A DNA stretch of 64,000 nucleotides from Candidatus Kapaibacterium sp. (GTDB lineage Bacteria; Bacteroidota; Ignavibacteria; Kapaibacteriales; NICIL-2), in the NCBI GenBank assembly GCA_026003495.1, contig BPHK01000001.1:1252579-1316578 (forward strand), given 5' to 3'. The translations under genes and the position numbers were made by a program. Positions 10,067 to 19,483 of this stretch are shown one piece after another. The notes below the pieces were generated by a model. It was given only the letters and a program-made list of their open reading frames with translations. It ran no database searches and was not told the DNA's origin. Each line of letters opens with the position of its first letter. The stretch's first letter is position 1.

Positions 10067-11288
10067 GATCGAGCATCCGTACGCTTACACTTTTGCTCGC
10101 AAGGAGATGCTCCCGGTAGCGCCACGCGCATTCTTTCAGCTCGGCATTTGTGTGCAGATTCACGATCCATTCGTAGATGTCATCGCTGGAGCGAACAATC
10201 CGCAACGAACCGTACGTTTGCAGCTCATCGGCATCGTCGCTCCGTTCGGTCCGTGGGCCACATGCGATTGGGATGCCAGCAATCGCTGGCTCGAGCAGAC
10301 TATGGACGCCAGCACCGAAGCCTCCACCAACGTACGCTGCCATCGCGTACCTGTAGAGTGTTGCAAGCATGCCAACACGATCTACCACAACAACAGGAGG
10401 CGGTGTAGGTAGTTTTTCTGCTTGGCTGAGCAATACAGCATCGTGAAAACGATGCAACACCTCGGCACACTGTTTTGGAGTTGGTTCGTGCGGAACGATC
10501 ACAAGCTGCAATGTACCGCGCAAGCGTTGGTCTAACCGAGTCCATGCTTCCGCCCAAAGTTGAAGATCTGGCTTCCAGGTACTGCCGAGGATAATCCGAA
10601 ATTTGCTTGGGTCAAGAAAGGAAGGCATCGTATTCTTTGCATGGCGAAGTCGCGCAAGAAGCTGATCAATGCGTGAATCGGGCATGGTGACAATTGTCGT
10701 TCGAATCCGGAGCGATTCCAGCTGCACCTTGTGCCGCTCAGCTCGCGCAATGATGAGGGCTGCTCTTCCGTAGAGGCAACGGAAAAAGCTCGCAGCAAAT
10801 GGTACACGCTGCAACCTGGGTGCGGTTGCGTTCACGATGACGTAGGGAATGCCTCGGCTGGCAAGGATGTAGGCGAAGTTCCACCAGACGTCATAGCGCG
10901 AAAAGATCACCGCGCGTGGTGCGACTGCTTCCACAAATGTTCGCATGGCTGCTCGCGAGTCGTAAGGAAGCAGAAGCATGGTGTCCACCTCGACGTCATG
11001 GTGCTCACGCCATGCTGAGGGGGAAAAGACCGTCAGCACAATGTGCAACGCTGGCCACCGCACCCGAGCCAGACGAATGAGCGGTTTGATTTGCTCAAGT
11101 TCACCCATCGAGGCAGCATGGAACCATATTGCGCCGTTGGATATGGTCTTTTTCAGTTGAGAGCGCTGGTGTCGGAGGATCGCTCGCCGGCGCCGAAGTT
11201 TAGGTGACACAAGTTCGCCGATCCGGGCGCTCAGCAGTAATCCCGGCACGACAAGTACATTGTAGAGCAGGTGCCAAACCCAACACAT
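10014..11288 (-). CDS. waaA: 3-deoxy-D-manno-octulosonic acid (Kdo) transferase
   Basis: WaaA attaches Kdo from CMP-Kdo to lipid IVA on the inner face of the inner membrane, so the organism has a lipopolysaccharide-type outer membrane. The 424-residue length is typical of the GT30 family. An N-terminal membrane anchor (about residues 5-20) precedes HAASMGE at residues 57-63, which holds the catalytic glutamate. The second Rossmann half contains the family motifs GSTWKPD and, near the C-terminus, VGGGFGAGVHSLLEPA. Its start codon overlaps the stop of the upstream crotonase gene by one base (TAATG), so the two are probably cotranslated. Its 3' end overlaps lgt by 53 bases. Confidence 0.93.
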   Translation of the reverse strand: MCWVWHLLYNVLVVPGLLLSARIGELVSPKLRRRRAILRHQRSQLKKTISNGAIWFHAASMGELEQIKPLIRLARVRWPALHIVLTVFSPSAWREHHDVEVDTMLLLPYDSRAAMRTFVEAVAPRAVIFSRYDVWWNFAYILASRGIPYVIVNATAPRLQRVPFAASFFRCLYGRAALIIARAERHKVQLESLRIRTTIVTMPDSRIDQLLARLRHAKNTMPSFLDPSKFRIILGSTWKPDLQLWAEAWTRLDQRLRGTLQLVIVPHEPTPKQCAEVLHRFHDAVLLSQAEKLPTPPPVVVVDRVGMLATLYRYAMAAYVGGGFGAGVHSLLEPAIAGIPIACGPRTERSDDADELQTYGSLRIVRSSDDIYEWIVNLHTNAELKECAWRYREHLLASKSVSVRMLDLIDRSMQQQGVLVDARG

Positions 11289-12055
11289 TAGCGCCCAGTG
11301 AACGTCGGCGTGCGTTTCTCGAGGAATGCCCTGGTCCCTTCGCGGAAATCATCGGTGCCACAGAGTAGGCCAAATTGCTCTGCTTCGATGTCGTATCGGG
11401 CACTTGCGACGCCATAGGTCGCGCGCAGAATCGCCTCGATTGCACGCGGAGGCAGCATTTCGAGCGTTGCACAGAATGCGAGCGTTTCGTCGAGGAGTTT
11501 TTCTGGCTCGAACACTCTGTTGACAAGACCGAGCTCATAGGCTCGCTGCGCAGAAATGTGCTCGCCTGTGAGCATAAACTCTACCGCACGCGCCACACCG
11601 ATCAATCGAGCAAGGCGTTGGGTCCCGCCATAGCCTGGGATGATGCCGAGCTTCACTTCAGGCTGACCGAAGACAGCGGTTGTAGCAGCAAAGCGGAGAT
11701 GGCATGCCATCGCCAGCTCACAGCCACCGCCAAGGGCATATCCTCCCACCGCAGCAATCACAGGGATCGGAAGTGACTCGATACGTGCGAAGACACGTTG
11801 ACCGCGGCGGGCAAAGTCGGCACCGGTTTCCCCTGTGCATGCGGCAAGCTCTGCGATATCTGCCCCTGCTGCAAATGCCTTTCCTTTACCCGTGATGATT
11901 ACGGCACGGTAACGGACTGGGAGCACTGCATCCGAAAAAAGCTGCTCGAGTTCATCGAGCATTGCGCGATTGAGCGCGTTGAGTTTTTCCGGGCGATTCA
12001 GCTCGACTACCAGCGTGGAGCCAACCTGCCGAACATCAAGCGTCGAGTACGACAT
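11288..12055 (-). CDS. Enoyl-CoA hydratase/isomerase family protein
   Basis: This is a 255-residue crotonase. I begin at the ATG at 12055 (MSYSTLDVRQ), because the longer frame adds 37 residues unlike the family. The two catalytic glutamates of true hydratases are present in GGGCELAMA and FGQPEVKLG, with the GYGGTQRL segment after them. It probably hydrates trans-2-enoyl-CoA in beta-oxidation. Coupling to waaA is positional (TAATG) and says little about function. Two other crotonases lie at 18.7-20.3 kb. Confidence 0.88.
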   Translation of the reverse strand: MSYSTLDVRQVGSTLVVELNRPEKLNALNRAMLDELEQLFSDAVLPVRYRAVIITGKGKAFAAGADIAELAACTGETGADFARRGQRVFARIESLPIPVIAAVGGYALGGGCELAMACHLRFAATTAVFGQPEVKLGIIPGYGGTQRLARLIGVARAVEFMLTGEHISAQRAYELGLVNRVFEPEKLLDETLAFCATLEMLPPRAIEAILRATYGVASARYDIEAEQFGLLCGTDDFREGTRAFLEKRTPTFTGR

Positions 12056-12143
12056 AGTGCTGAGAAAATCCGCAGTTCTACCGATTGATCGCGCAGCAAA
12101 GATACTCGAATTTTGGGGAAGGAGCATCAGCGAAAGCTCTGTC

Positions 12144-12611
12144 ATGAGACAGCAACCGCTCGACAACGAACTGCATCGGTTGCAGCGGCACCGCTGGGTG
12201 CGCTATGTTGCGGTAGAATCGCTGCTGGGCATCCTCGTAGGCTACTATGCACTGCCACAGCTCGTGTGGTTTTCTGCAATTGTGGCGCTCCTATCATGGT
12301 CTGTCGGGATGCAACTGGCAATTCTTCGGCAGCAACGGAGGACATGGCAATCTCGGCAACTGCGGCTTCTCCTTGATGCTGTCGAGCGTATTGCTGGAGG
12401 AATCGCTCTTGTGCTGCTGTCCCTGCATGGGGTTTGGAGTGATGTACCGCGCGAAGTAGTTGCCGGGGTCGGTGTATGGAGTGCATTTTTTCTCATCGCT
12501 GGAACGGCAGCGGGGGAGTATTGGTGGCAGGTGCACCGCTTTCGTCGCATGGAGTATTCAGCGCAACTTCGCTACCTTTGCAATTGCATGCGGCATCGGC
12601 GCACAGCCTGA
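12144..12611 (+). CDS. Small membrane protein of unknown function
   Basis: I do not recognise this 155-residue protein. From the ATG at 12144 (MRQQPLDNEL) it shows a basic N-terminus followed by about four hydrophobic helices in pairs: residues near 20-45, then near 80-95 and 105-120. The tail is basic (MRHRRTA). The longer frame from 11970 overlaps the divergent crotonase gene, so I reject that start. The helix pattern and its position next to an exported hydrolase suggest an ATP synthase subunit I-like or accessory membrane protein, but nothing decides it. Confidence 0.55.
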   Translation: MRQQPLDNELHRLQRHRWVRYVAVESLLGILVGYYALPQLVWFSAIVALLSWSVGMQLAILRQQRRTWQSRQLRLLLDAVERIAGGIALVLLSLHGVWSDVPREVVAGVGVWSAFFLIAGTAAGEYWWQVHRFRRMEYSAQLRYLCNCMRHRRTA

Positions 12612-12662
12612 TGATCTGCAGAGCATTCGATGTATGCTTCGATTGGTGCACCACCTTCTGCA

Positions 12663-14249
12663 ATGCTGAATCTGACTCGATGGCTGGGTGCGATGGTTGG
12701 CGGGATTCTGCCATTGCTCGCCACGTTCCCGACTTGTCACCCGTTGTTCGCTTGTGCCTGTGCTCAGCCCACTATGATAAACGCTGCCAGCACCGAGCCA
12801 TTCTGCCTCAAAGCAACGACCGGCGGTCGCTTCCTTGCTGGAATACTCCCAGCAGCCGAGCGCTCTGCAGTGTCCCTCTCTTTGCAGCAGAAGCGACGCA
12901 AACAGACAGTTCGAAAGACTCGCAAAACGACTACCGTGCGTGCCAAGCGACGACGTTTTGCGAGAAAGCGCACCGCGCCGAACGTCTCCGTTCGCCCAGG
13001 GCTCATCCGGGGCATGACCATTGTGTATGACACCCTCTTAGTTCCAGGCGTAATCTACCGACGGGTGGACGTTGAGCTTGCTGATTCGACGCATGCGTTG
13101 GTTCACGCGGTAACGTGCGTTGTGCGGAACCCGCGCTATGGCATCGAGCTTGTCCAGGCGCACGATCGCCTTGGCAGGCTGGAAACGCTCCCTGCACTTA
13201 CGCGACGGCTCGATTCGGCGCAGGGCAAGATCGTCCTGGCAGCAATCAATGGAAGCTTCTGGCGGGCAGGCACGCGTCAGCCACTCGGAATCAGCCTCAG
13301 CGACGGCGAGATTGTTGCTGTCACTGGCGCACCGTGGTATGCTCTCTGGCTCGATCGCCGCTGGCGCCCATGGCTCGATACCGCGGATCTTGTGGCTACT
13401 GTTCATCTCTCCGATGGTAGCACATACCGGATTGATGCAATCAATGCTAGTGCCGATGGCGTGCAACTGTTCAACCGCTATGCAGGCGATAGCATTCCTG
13501 TGCTTCCTGGGCAGATGCCAGCAGAACTTTCTACTGCCCAACGCTTGATTACCAGTGATACACTCGATCCTCAGTGGACGAGTGATTCGCTTGTAGCGAT
13601 GCTGAGCACCCTGCAGCACCAATGGCAGCGCGATTTACAGAAACCGAAAGTGCTCCTGCGCTACTTACGCCAGCCGATGGTCAATCAATCAACGCCGTGC
13701 CTTGTGCTCCGAACGCTCGATAGCGAGCGCGTCGATGTTCCTCTCCGAGGCTGTGTCCTTACTGTTCCGCGTGGGCATCCACTTGAGAAAGTGATCGAAA
13801 GTGGCAAACTCAAGCGTGGCGACACTGTCATACTTCAGGTGTCAACGCTTCGAAACGATTCGATTCCCTTCCATACCGCGATTAGTGGGATACCGCTGCT
13901 GGTCAAGAATGGAAGCGTCAAACCACAACTGGAAGACACTTTACGGCGTGGAAGCCCGTTTGTCGAGCAGCGATTGTCCCGGACAGCCATTGGAACGGAT
14001 GTCATCCAATCGGTGCTGTATCTGGTCACCGTTGAGCAGTCGCCCGGCCGATCGGTGGGAATGTCTCTCCGGGAGTTGGCTCAATTCATGAAAATGTTCG
14101 GTGCAAGCGATGCACTCAATCTCGATGGGGGGAGCTCGGCGACGATGGTTGTAGGAGATCGCTGCGTCGTACCGCCAGGCGGGCCATCGCAGTGTCGCGC
14201 GGTTGCAAATGCGCTCGTGATATGGCGGCGAAAGCCCCTTTCCCGCTAA
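12663..14249 (+). CDS. Exported phosphodiester glycosidase family protein
   Basis: This protein of about 528 residues belongs to the NAGPA-like phosphodiester glycosidase family (formerly DUF2233). The family signatures NGSFWRAGTRQPLGISLSDG and, near the C-terminus, ALNLDGGSSATMVVGD are both present. The start at 12663 (MLNLTRWLGA) gives a signal peptide ending in a cysteine-rich stretch (FACACAQ). An upstream in-frame ATG at 12630 is possible. A strongly basic linker (KRRKQTVRKTRKTTTVRAKR) lies between the signal and the enzyme domain. Family members uncover phosphodiester-linked sugars and some act on cell-wall polymers. The substrate here is unknown. It converges on the NamZ-like gene with a 4-base overlap. 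Confidence 0.85.
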   Translation: MLNLTRWLGAMVGGILPLLATFPTCHPLFACACAQPTMINAASTEPFCLKATTGGRFLAGILPAAERSAVSLSLQQKRRKQTVRKTRKTTTVRAKRRRFARKRTAPNVSVRPGLIRGMTIVYDTLLVPGVIYRRVDVELADSTHALVHAVTCVVRNPRYGIELVQAHDRLGRLETLPALTRRLDSAQGKIVLAAINGSFWRAGTRQPLGISLSDGEIVAVTGAPWYALWLDRRWRPWLDTADLVATVHLSDGSTYRIDAINASADGVQLFNRYAGDSIPVLPGQMPAELSTAQRLITSDTLDPQWTSDSLVAMLSTLQHQWQRDLQKPKVLLRYLRQPMVNQSTPCLVLRTLDSERVDVPLRGCVLTVPRGHPLEKVIESGKLKRGDTVILQVSTLRNDSIPFHTAISGIPLLVKNGSVKPQLEDTLRRGSPFVEQRLSRTAIGTDVIQSVLYLVTVEQSPGRSVGMSLRELAQFMKMFGASDALNLDGGSSATMVVGDRCVVPPGGPSQCRAVANALVIWRRKPLSR

Positions 14250-15502
14250 GGGTAAAGCAAGTAGCGCTGGCGACGGGATAGGAAGTCCTCGAACATCGCG
14301 TGGTGTGTGATGGATCCAGATTGCCGGCTGTGGCTAACGGCAAATCGAATATCACCGGTAATTCGCAACAGTCGCTGGCGATGGTGGATTTGGTCGAGAC
14401 TGTCACGCACGGGTGGGTAAAGTGCAGCGAGCGTATCGAGTAACTCGCATGCAACCGTGTAGGATGGAAGAGGCAGCACTGCAGGGATGGTGAAGGTCAC
14501 TCCGCGGCATAGTATGCCCGCGTGTGTGCCGCGCGCAGGGAGAAGCGACGTTGGGATTGCAGCGATGCCATGCCGCACAAAAAAATCACAAAGTCGAGCG
14601 ATGATTTCTTCCGAAAGGTCAGGCGCGCCAATAAACTGGAATGGCCGGTCGGTTCCAATTCCAACGGATACTGCACCAAGCTCGCCCACCAGACCAGCGA
14701 TTGCCATTCCCCGCAGTGCATCTGGTGAGGGAATATTCGGCGATGGCGCGATCCATTGCCAGTGCGTTTGATCCCACGTTGCGATTCGCCGCCAACGACG
14801 CATCTTGACAATGTGCAGCTTGCATTGCCGCGGACGTTTGCTCACTGGATCTGGCGAGAGCCAACCTTCCGAATTAATCATGAGTGCCAGTTCACCGATC
14901 GTCATGCCGTGGATGTAGGGAATCGGCACAACCGTAAAACTTGTGCGTTCGAGTGCTGGTGAGGGAATCGCGCCATCGACGACGACTCCGCCGAGAGGAT
15001 TCGGGCGGTCGAGGATGTACACTTCAATTCCGTATTCGGCGCAGGCGTCGAGGATGTGGTAGAGTGTCCCCAGCGTAAGTGCAGGTCGAAGCCCGACATC
15101 TTGCACATCTACCACGACAGCATCGCACTCGTGGAGCATTGCCCGTGTGGGGCGCCTGTTCCCAGCGGAAAGAAGGTACGTCGGCACATGCAACAACGCT
15201 TGTGCGTAGGGCATGGCTGTTCCTTCCACAAGCAGCACAGAGGCAATTGTTACATTGCCGCTCGATGCAATCTCGGCAAGGGTTTCTCGTTCGAATCGCG
15301 TTCGGCTTGCAGCGTTGCAGACAAGCGCAATCCGCTTGCCGCGGAGTGGCTCGAGCCGCAGTTCGAGCAAGTTGTCAACGCCGAGCTTGACAGGAGAGTA
15401 CCGTGTTTGCGACCATACGTTCGATGCGCCAGCAACAACCACGAGCACACTGGCGACAACCATTGCGATTCGACCGAGCAACCACAAAAGCAGGGATCGC
15501 AT
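14246..15502 (-). CDS. DUF1343 / NamZ-like exo-beta-N-acetylmuramidase
   Basis: This 418-residue exported protein is of the DUF1343 family, whose characterised member NamZ removes terminal MurNAc from peptidoglycan fragments. The ATG at 15502 (MRSLLLWLLGRIAMV) starts a signal peptide; the longer frame lacks one. Family motifs include KLGVDNLL, the NAAS segment, CDAVVVDVQDVGLR, VYILDRPNPLGG and WIAPSPNIPSPDAL. It lies downstream of xerD on the same strand and converges with a phosphodiester glycosidase. The pair may act together in wall turnover; this is inference from position only. Confidence 0.85.
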   Translation of the reverse strand: MRSLLLWLLGRIAMVVASVLVVVAGASNVWSQTRYSPVKLGVDNLLELRLEPLRGKRIALVCNAASRTRFERETLAEIASSGNVTIASVLLVEGTAMPYAQALLHVPTYLLSAGNRRPTRAMLHECDAVVVDVQDVGLRPALTLGTLYHILDACAEYGIEVYILDRPNPLGGVVVDGAIPSPALERTSFTVVPIPYIHGMTIGELALMINSEGWLSPDPVSKRPRQCKLHIVKMRRWRRIATWDQTHWQWIAPSPNIPSPDALRGMAIAGLVGELGAVSVGIGTDRPFQFIGAPDLSEEIIARLCDFFVRHGIAAIPTSLLPARGTHAGILCRGVTFTIPAVLPLPSYTVACELLDTLAALYPPVRDSLDQIHHRQRLLRITGDIRFAVSHSRQSGSITHHAMFEDFLSRRQRYLLYP

Positions 15503-15585
15503 TGGTGCTATCGTGCAAGTGATGTTCGAATGCTGTTGCACGGCGATCAAACAGCACTGTGATGCTTGACAAGCAGTAAATGCAC

Positions 15586-16491
15586 TTACCACCGTGGATG
15601 GAAGCGCCGGTGCACCTCGCGCAGGTACAGGCGATCCAGATGGGTGTAGATCTGTGTGGTGGAAATATCGGCGTGGCCGAGCATCTCTTGAACTGCCCGC
15701 AGGTCCGCTCCTGCTTCGACCAAGTGCGTCGCAAAGCAATGGCGCAGCGTATGGGGTGTGATGTGCACATCGAGCTGTGCAGCCTTGGCAGCATGCTGGA
15801 CGATTATCCACACCGCCATACGGTTGAGCTGGCGTCCTCGATTTGAAAGGAACAGCGTTGTCGCTGCATATTTCGGCGAGCGAAGGAGAGGATAAGCATC
15901 GCGGCGATACCGCTCAATCCAATCGAGGGCAACCTGGCCAATTGGTACCAGCCGCTCTTTGGAGCCCTTCCCTCGGATGCGAACGATTCCGACGTCAGAC
16001 GCAATGTCGTCAGAGCGCAGCCCGCAGAGTTCGCTCACACGCAGCCCGCAGCCGTAGAGCACCTCGAGCACGGCACGGTCGCGGATGCCCTCTGGAGTGG
16101 AGGTGGAAACCGATTCGAGAAGCGCAACGATCTCCTCGACGCTCAGGACCTGCGGCAAGCGCTGTTCAAAAGCAGGTGACGCAACAAGCTCGGTCGGGTC
16201 ATGCATACAGTGGCCATGAGCGAGCGCGAAGCGGTAGAACTGGCGAATTGCGCTGGTGTAGCGTGCACGTGAGCGTTCCGATAGCCCAAGTTCAGCTAAG
16301 CACCGAAGGAATGCGACAATATCGGATTCGCGCGTTTGATCAAGTGAGCGTTTCCTTGCCGAGGTACGCAAGAACTCGACGTACTGTCGGGCATTGTGGC
16401 AGTACGCTGCAATCGTCTGTTCAGAGGCGCCTTTCTCGAAGCGGAGGTATTGCGCGAACTCTTCCACTATATCCGCAAACGGCGATTCCAT
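15586..16491 (-). CDS. xerD: Tyrosine recombinase XerD-like
   Basis: This 301-residue site-specific recombinase of the Xer family resolves chromosome dimers at dif with its partner. The N-terminal SAM-like core-binding domain is followed by the catalytic domain with arginine in CGLRVSELCGL, HTLRH (H247, R250), LGH (H273) and the nucleophile Y282 in IYTHLD. Length and the absence of arm-type domains fit a housekeeping Xer protein rather than a phage integrase. It follows pgpH by 26 bases in the same minus-strand run. Confidence 0.9.
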   Translation of the reverse strand: MESPFADIVEEFAQYLRFEKGASEQTIAAYCHNARQYVEFLRTSARKRSLDQTRESDIVAFLRCLAELGLSERSRARYTSAIRQFYRFALAHGHCMHDPTELVASPAFEQRLPQVLSVEEIVALLESVSTSTPEGIRDRAVLEVLYGCGLRVSELCGLRSDDIASDVGIVRIRGKGSKERLVPIGQVALDWIERYRRDAYPLLRSPKYAATTLFLSNRGRQLNRMAVWIIVQHAAKAAQLDVHITPHTLRHCFATHLVEAGADLRAVQEMLGHADISTTQIYTHLDRLYLREVHRRFHPRW

Positions 16492-16517
16492 CGGCTCTGC
16501 AGCGTCAACGTGGTAGT

Positions 16518-18683
16518 TTATGATGCAGGAGGGGCAGGAGCTGTACTGGCGGGAACTGGTTCTGGCTCAGGGGTTTTGTATTCCGGTCGTTGGTGCACCA
16601 TGCCAATGAGTAAATCGGCAAAGAGCCGGCGAATGGTTGTTATTTCACTCAACGTTAGCGGGCATTCATCGAGCTGGCTATCGTCAATTTTTTCGCGGAA
16701 AACGCGTTCAAGTCGCTCTTCGATGTCTTTCGGGGATTCTGCAACGCGGGCGATTGCTTCGGAAATGTCTGCCAGCATGACGATGCCGGTTTCTTTGGTG
16801 TGTGGCTTGGGCCCTCCGTAGCGAAAGTCTCGTTCGTCCACAGGTTGATTGTTCATGCGTGCTTCTTCAAATGCCTGTGCATAGAAGTGTCGAATGAGCG
16901 ACGTCCCGTGGTGGGTCGGTATGAATTCGACGATCTTCGGCGGCAGGCGGTACTCGAGTGCTAATTCGACGCCATCTTCGACGTGTGCGCGAATGATGGT
17001 AGCACTACGCCACGGGGACAGCTCGCGATGCTTGTTCTCTAGGTCAATTTGGTTTTCTGCGAAATACTCCGGCTTGCGAATCTTGCCGATATCGTGGAAG
17101 TACGCCCCTACGCGTGCGAGCAGTGGATTTGCACCGATGGCGATCGCTGCATGCTCAGCAAGATTTGCGACATTGAGTGTGTGCTGGTATGTCCCTGGAG
17201 CAACTTGACGGAGCTTCACCAGCAGCGGGTGCGTCAACGTGTCGAGTTGGAGGAGTCGGACATCAGTCGGCACGTCGAAGACACGGTCGAGCACAACCAG
17301 TGCAGTCCATACCACGAGCGGCGATACTACTGCGTTCACCGTAGCAACCACTGCTGGTGTTCCAATGAGCGAGAGGGTAAGGCCACCTTCCAGCAATGCA
17401 GCAAGAAGCGAAAGCCAAAACCCAACAGCAATGAACAAAATCGAGCGAATGAATTGGTAGCGGCTCTGGAGAGTCCGAACACTTATCACCCCTGCCAATG
17501 AACCAACAAGTAACGATAATCCCGAGGGGAGGTCGCCCGACCTGATCGCGGCATGGAGGAGCGCTGCCGAAAGTACAAACACAAACGCAAGTCGCACATC
17601 GTAGAGCAACGCGATGAGCATCGCGATCGCCGGGAGCAAGACGAGAAATTCCGGAGCATATGCTGCATCTACGAGGGTGCTGAGCCACGACTGCACCGCT
17701 GATAGTACAAGCAGTGTAGCAATCGTGGTGACTGTTCGATTGTCTTCGAGTTGATCGGTCCGGGCAACGATGAGGTACAGCCAGATGATTCCGCACAGAA
17801 GAAGGGCACGGACAAGTGATGAAAGCAGCGACTGCGGTAGGCGAGCAGCTCGCACCTCGGTGAGTGCATCGCGGTACGATGCAAGTTTTGCTGCGACCGT
17901 GGTCGTAATAAGCTCTCCTGGGGAGACGATTGTTTCGCCTCGGCGAACGATTCCATAGGTTCGTTGGACACTCTGCACGGCAAGTTCCTGCTCTTGCCTG
18001 CTGAGCATCGGAGAATAGCGCGCTCGAGGGAGCTTGGCTATCGAACCGAGAAGCACTGCTCCAAGTGAATCGGGAAGCCCGTATTGGCTGAGTACCCGCT
18101 CGAGTGCGCGCCGAGCCTCACGTTCATGCCGCAAGGCATTGGTTGGAACGCGGTACCATGCGCCGCTTGAGCGTTCAAGCAAATAAACGATAGGGGCGCG
18201 TGATGCTACGAGTGTGTCCACAACAATCGCGCCTGAAAACATACTATCGAGTGCGCGACGTGCACGTGCAAGTTCTGCCTGTATAGCGCTCGTTCCTTTC
18301 CGCCGTTGGTTGAGTGCTGCGTGCTCTTGTCCAGCGGCAATGAAATCCTTGCTCGATGTTGGCTGTTCGAGTTCATAGACAAGTGGAGCCACCTGCCGTG
18401 CGCTATCACATTGAGCAAGGTACACAGCAGTTGGTTTGAGGATCGAGAATGTCCGCTCTGCAACGATTGGTACGCCGTTCCAACGAAAGCCAAGCGCTGG
18501 AACACTCGGTGCTCCGGTATCCCAAAGAAACCGAGCCAGCGGGGGGATGAAAAGCGCTGTAACAATCACCGAAAGAGCAATGATACTCCAGCGAAGCGTA
18601 GGCAGATGGTACCACTGCTTCTCCTCGCTTCGAGTGGAGGCTTGGTACTGCTCAAAGAGCGTTGGTGCTGGCTTTGCCATCAT
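16518..18683 (-). CDS. pgpH: 7TM-HD membrane phosphohydrolase (PgpH/YqfF type)
   Basis: This is a 721-residue membrane protein: an N-terminal helix, a large extracytoplasmic 7TMR-HDED region (about residues 70-260), about seven transmembrane helices (about 270-460) and a cytosolic HD domain. The HD domain begins HPLLVKLRQVAPGTYQHTLN and carries YFHDIGK, then HHGT further on, which gives the metal-binding histidines and aspartates. Characterised PgpH proteins hydrolyse cyclic di-AMP, so the organism probably uses this messenger. The start overlaps the stop of the upstream crotonase by 4 bases. The C-terminus is a proline/alanine-rich tail. Confidence 0.88.
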   Translation of the reverse strand: MMAKPAPTLFEQYQASTRSEEKQWYHLPTLRWSIIALSVIVTALFIPPLARFLWDTGAPSVPALGFRWNGVPIVAERTFSILKPTAVYLAQCDSARQVAPLVYELEQPTSSKDFIAAGQEHAALNQRRKGTSAIQAELARARRALDSMFSGAIVVDTLVASRAPIVYLLERSSGAWYRVPTNALRHEREARRALERVLSQYGLPDSLGAVLLGSIAKLPRARYSPMLSRQEQELAVQSVQRTYGIVRRGETIVSPGELITTTVAAKLASYRDALTEVRAARLPQSLLSSLVRALLLCGIIWLYLIVARTDQLEDNRTVTTIATLLVLSAVQSWLSTLVDAAYAPEFLVLLPAIAMLIALLYDVRLAFVFVLSAALLHAAIRSGDLPSGLSLLVGSLAGVISVRTLQSRYQFIRSILFIAVGFWLSLLAALLEGGLTLSLIGTPAVVATVNAVVSPLVVWTALVVLDRVFDVPTDVRLLQLDTLTHPLLVKLRQVAPGTYQHTLNVANLAEHAAIAIGANPLLARVGAYFHDIGKIRKPEYFAENQIDLENKHRELSPWRSATIIRAHVEDGVELALEYRLPPKIVEFIPTHHGTSLIRHFYAQAFEEARMNNQPVDERDFRYGGPKPHTKETGIVMLADISEAIARVAESPKDIEERLERVFREKIDDSQLDECPLTLSEITTIRRLFADLLIGMVHQRPEYKTPEPEPVPASTAPAPPAS

Positions 18684-19465
18684 CTGCCTCGGAATGTAGG
18701 CGTTCGTTTTTCACGAAATGCAGCAACCCCCTCGCGGTAATCTTCGCTCTGCCCAGCGCGCTGCTGGTACTCTTCTTCGAGCGTGAGCATCTCCTCCAGC
18801 GGTGCTACCATTCCCCGCTGGAGCAGCATTTTGACGTAGCCGTACGTTTGTGTCGGACCTGCTGCGTACTTTTCTGCGACTGCTCGGAGCGCACGGGGGA
18901 ATGCCCTCGGTGATACGATCATGTTGACTAACCCGAGTGCATAGGCACGTTCGGCGGAAATAGGCTTGTTGAGTGTTGCGAACTCGAAAGCCCGCGCGTA
19001 GCCCATCATCCGTGGATAAAAGAACGTTGCTCCACTGTCGGGGATGAGCGCTATCCCGATGAACGCTTCGACAAGGCGTGCTGCCGTGCTCATGATGCGG
19101 ATGTCTGCTGCGAGAGCGAGCGAGAGTCCGGCACCTGCCGCAACGCCGTTGATGCCTGCAATGATTGGCTTGGGCATATCCCGCATCAGGCGAATAATCG
19201 GGTTGTAGCGACGGCGAAGCGAATCCCGTAAATCTCGCTCCGTTCCTGGCTCTGGGGCTTCTTTGAGGTCTTGCCCGGAGCAGAATGCTTTGCCCGCACC
19301 AGTGAGAGCGATGCATCGGACGGCAGAATCGGAGCCTGCGTGTTCGAGTGCCTGGTACAGCTCGCTGGTGAGCTGTTCATTGCATGCGTTGAACACCTCG
19401 GGGCGGTTGAGCGTAATTGTTGCAATGCCGTTGTCGAACTCGTAGAGAATGGTCTGGTAGTTCAT
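18680..19465 (-). CDS. PaaG-like enoyl-CoA isomerase/hydratase
   Basis: This 261-residue crotonase differs from the two others here. The first catalytic glutamate is absent (GAGLSLALAADIR), and the second site reads GIALIPDSGATF with aspartate, the pattern of PaaG-type isomerases of the phenylacetyl-CoA pathway. No other phenylacetate genes are in the window, so the substrate is uncertain. It lies 18 bases after another crotonase and overlaps pgpH by 4 bases. Confidence 0.85.
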   Translation of the reverse strand: MNYQTILYEFDNGIATITLNRPEVFNACNEQLTSELYQALEHAGSDSAVRCIALTGAGKAFCSGQDLKEAPEPGTERDLRDSLRRRYNPIIRLMRDMPKPIIAGINGVAAGAGLSLALAADIRIMSTAARLVEAFIGIALIPDSGATFFYPRMMGYARAFEFATLNKPISAERAYALGLVNMIVSPRAFPRALRAVAEKYAAGPTQTYGYVKMLLQRGMVAPLEEMLTLEEEYQQRAGQSEDYREGVAAFREKRTPTFRGR

Positions 19466-19483
19466 TGCACAAGCTTCGGATGG

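Noticed and set aside
14050-14249. Overlapping frames on both strands at the 3' ends of the glycosidase and NamZ-like genes
   Set aside because: Only the two convergent genes carry recognisable domains; their real overlap is 4 bases.
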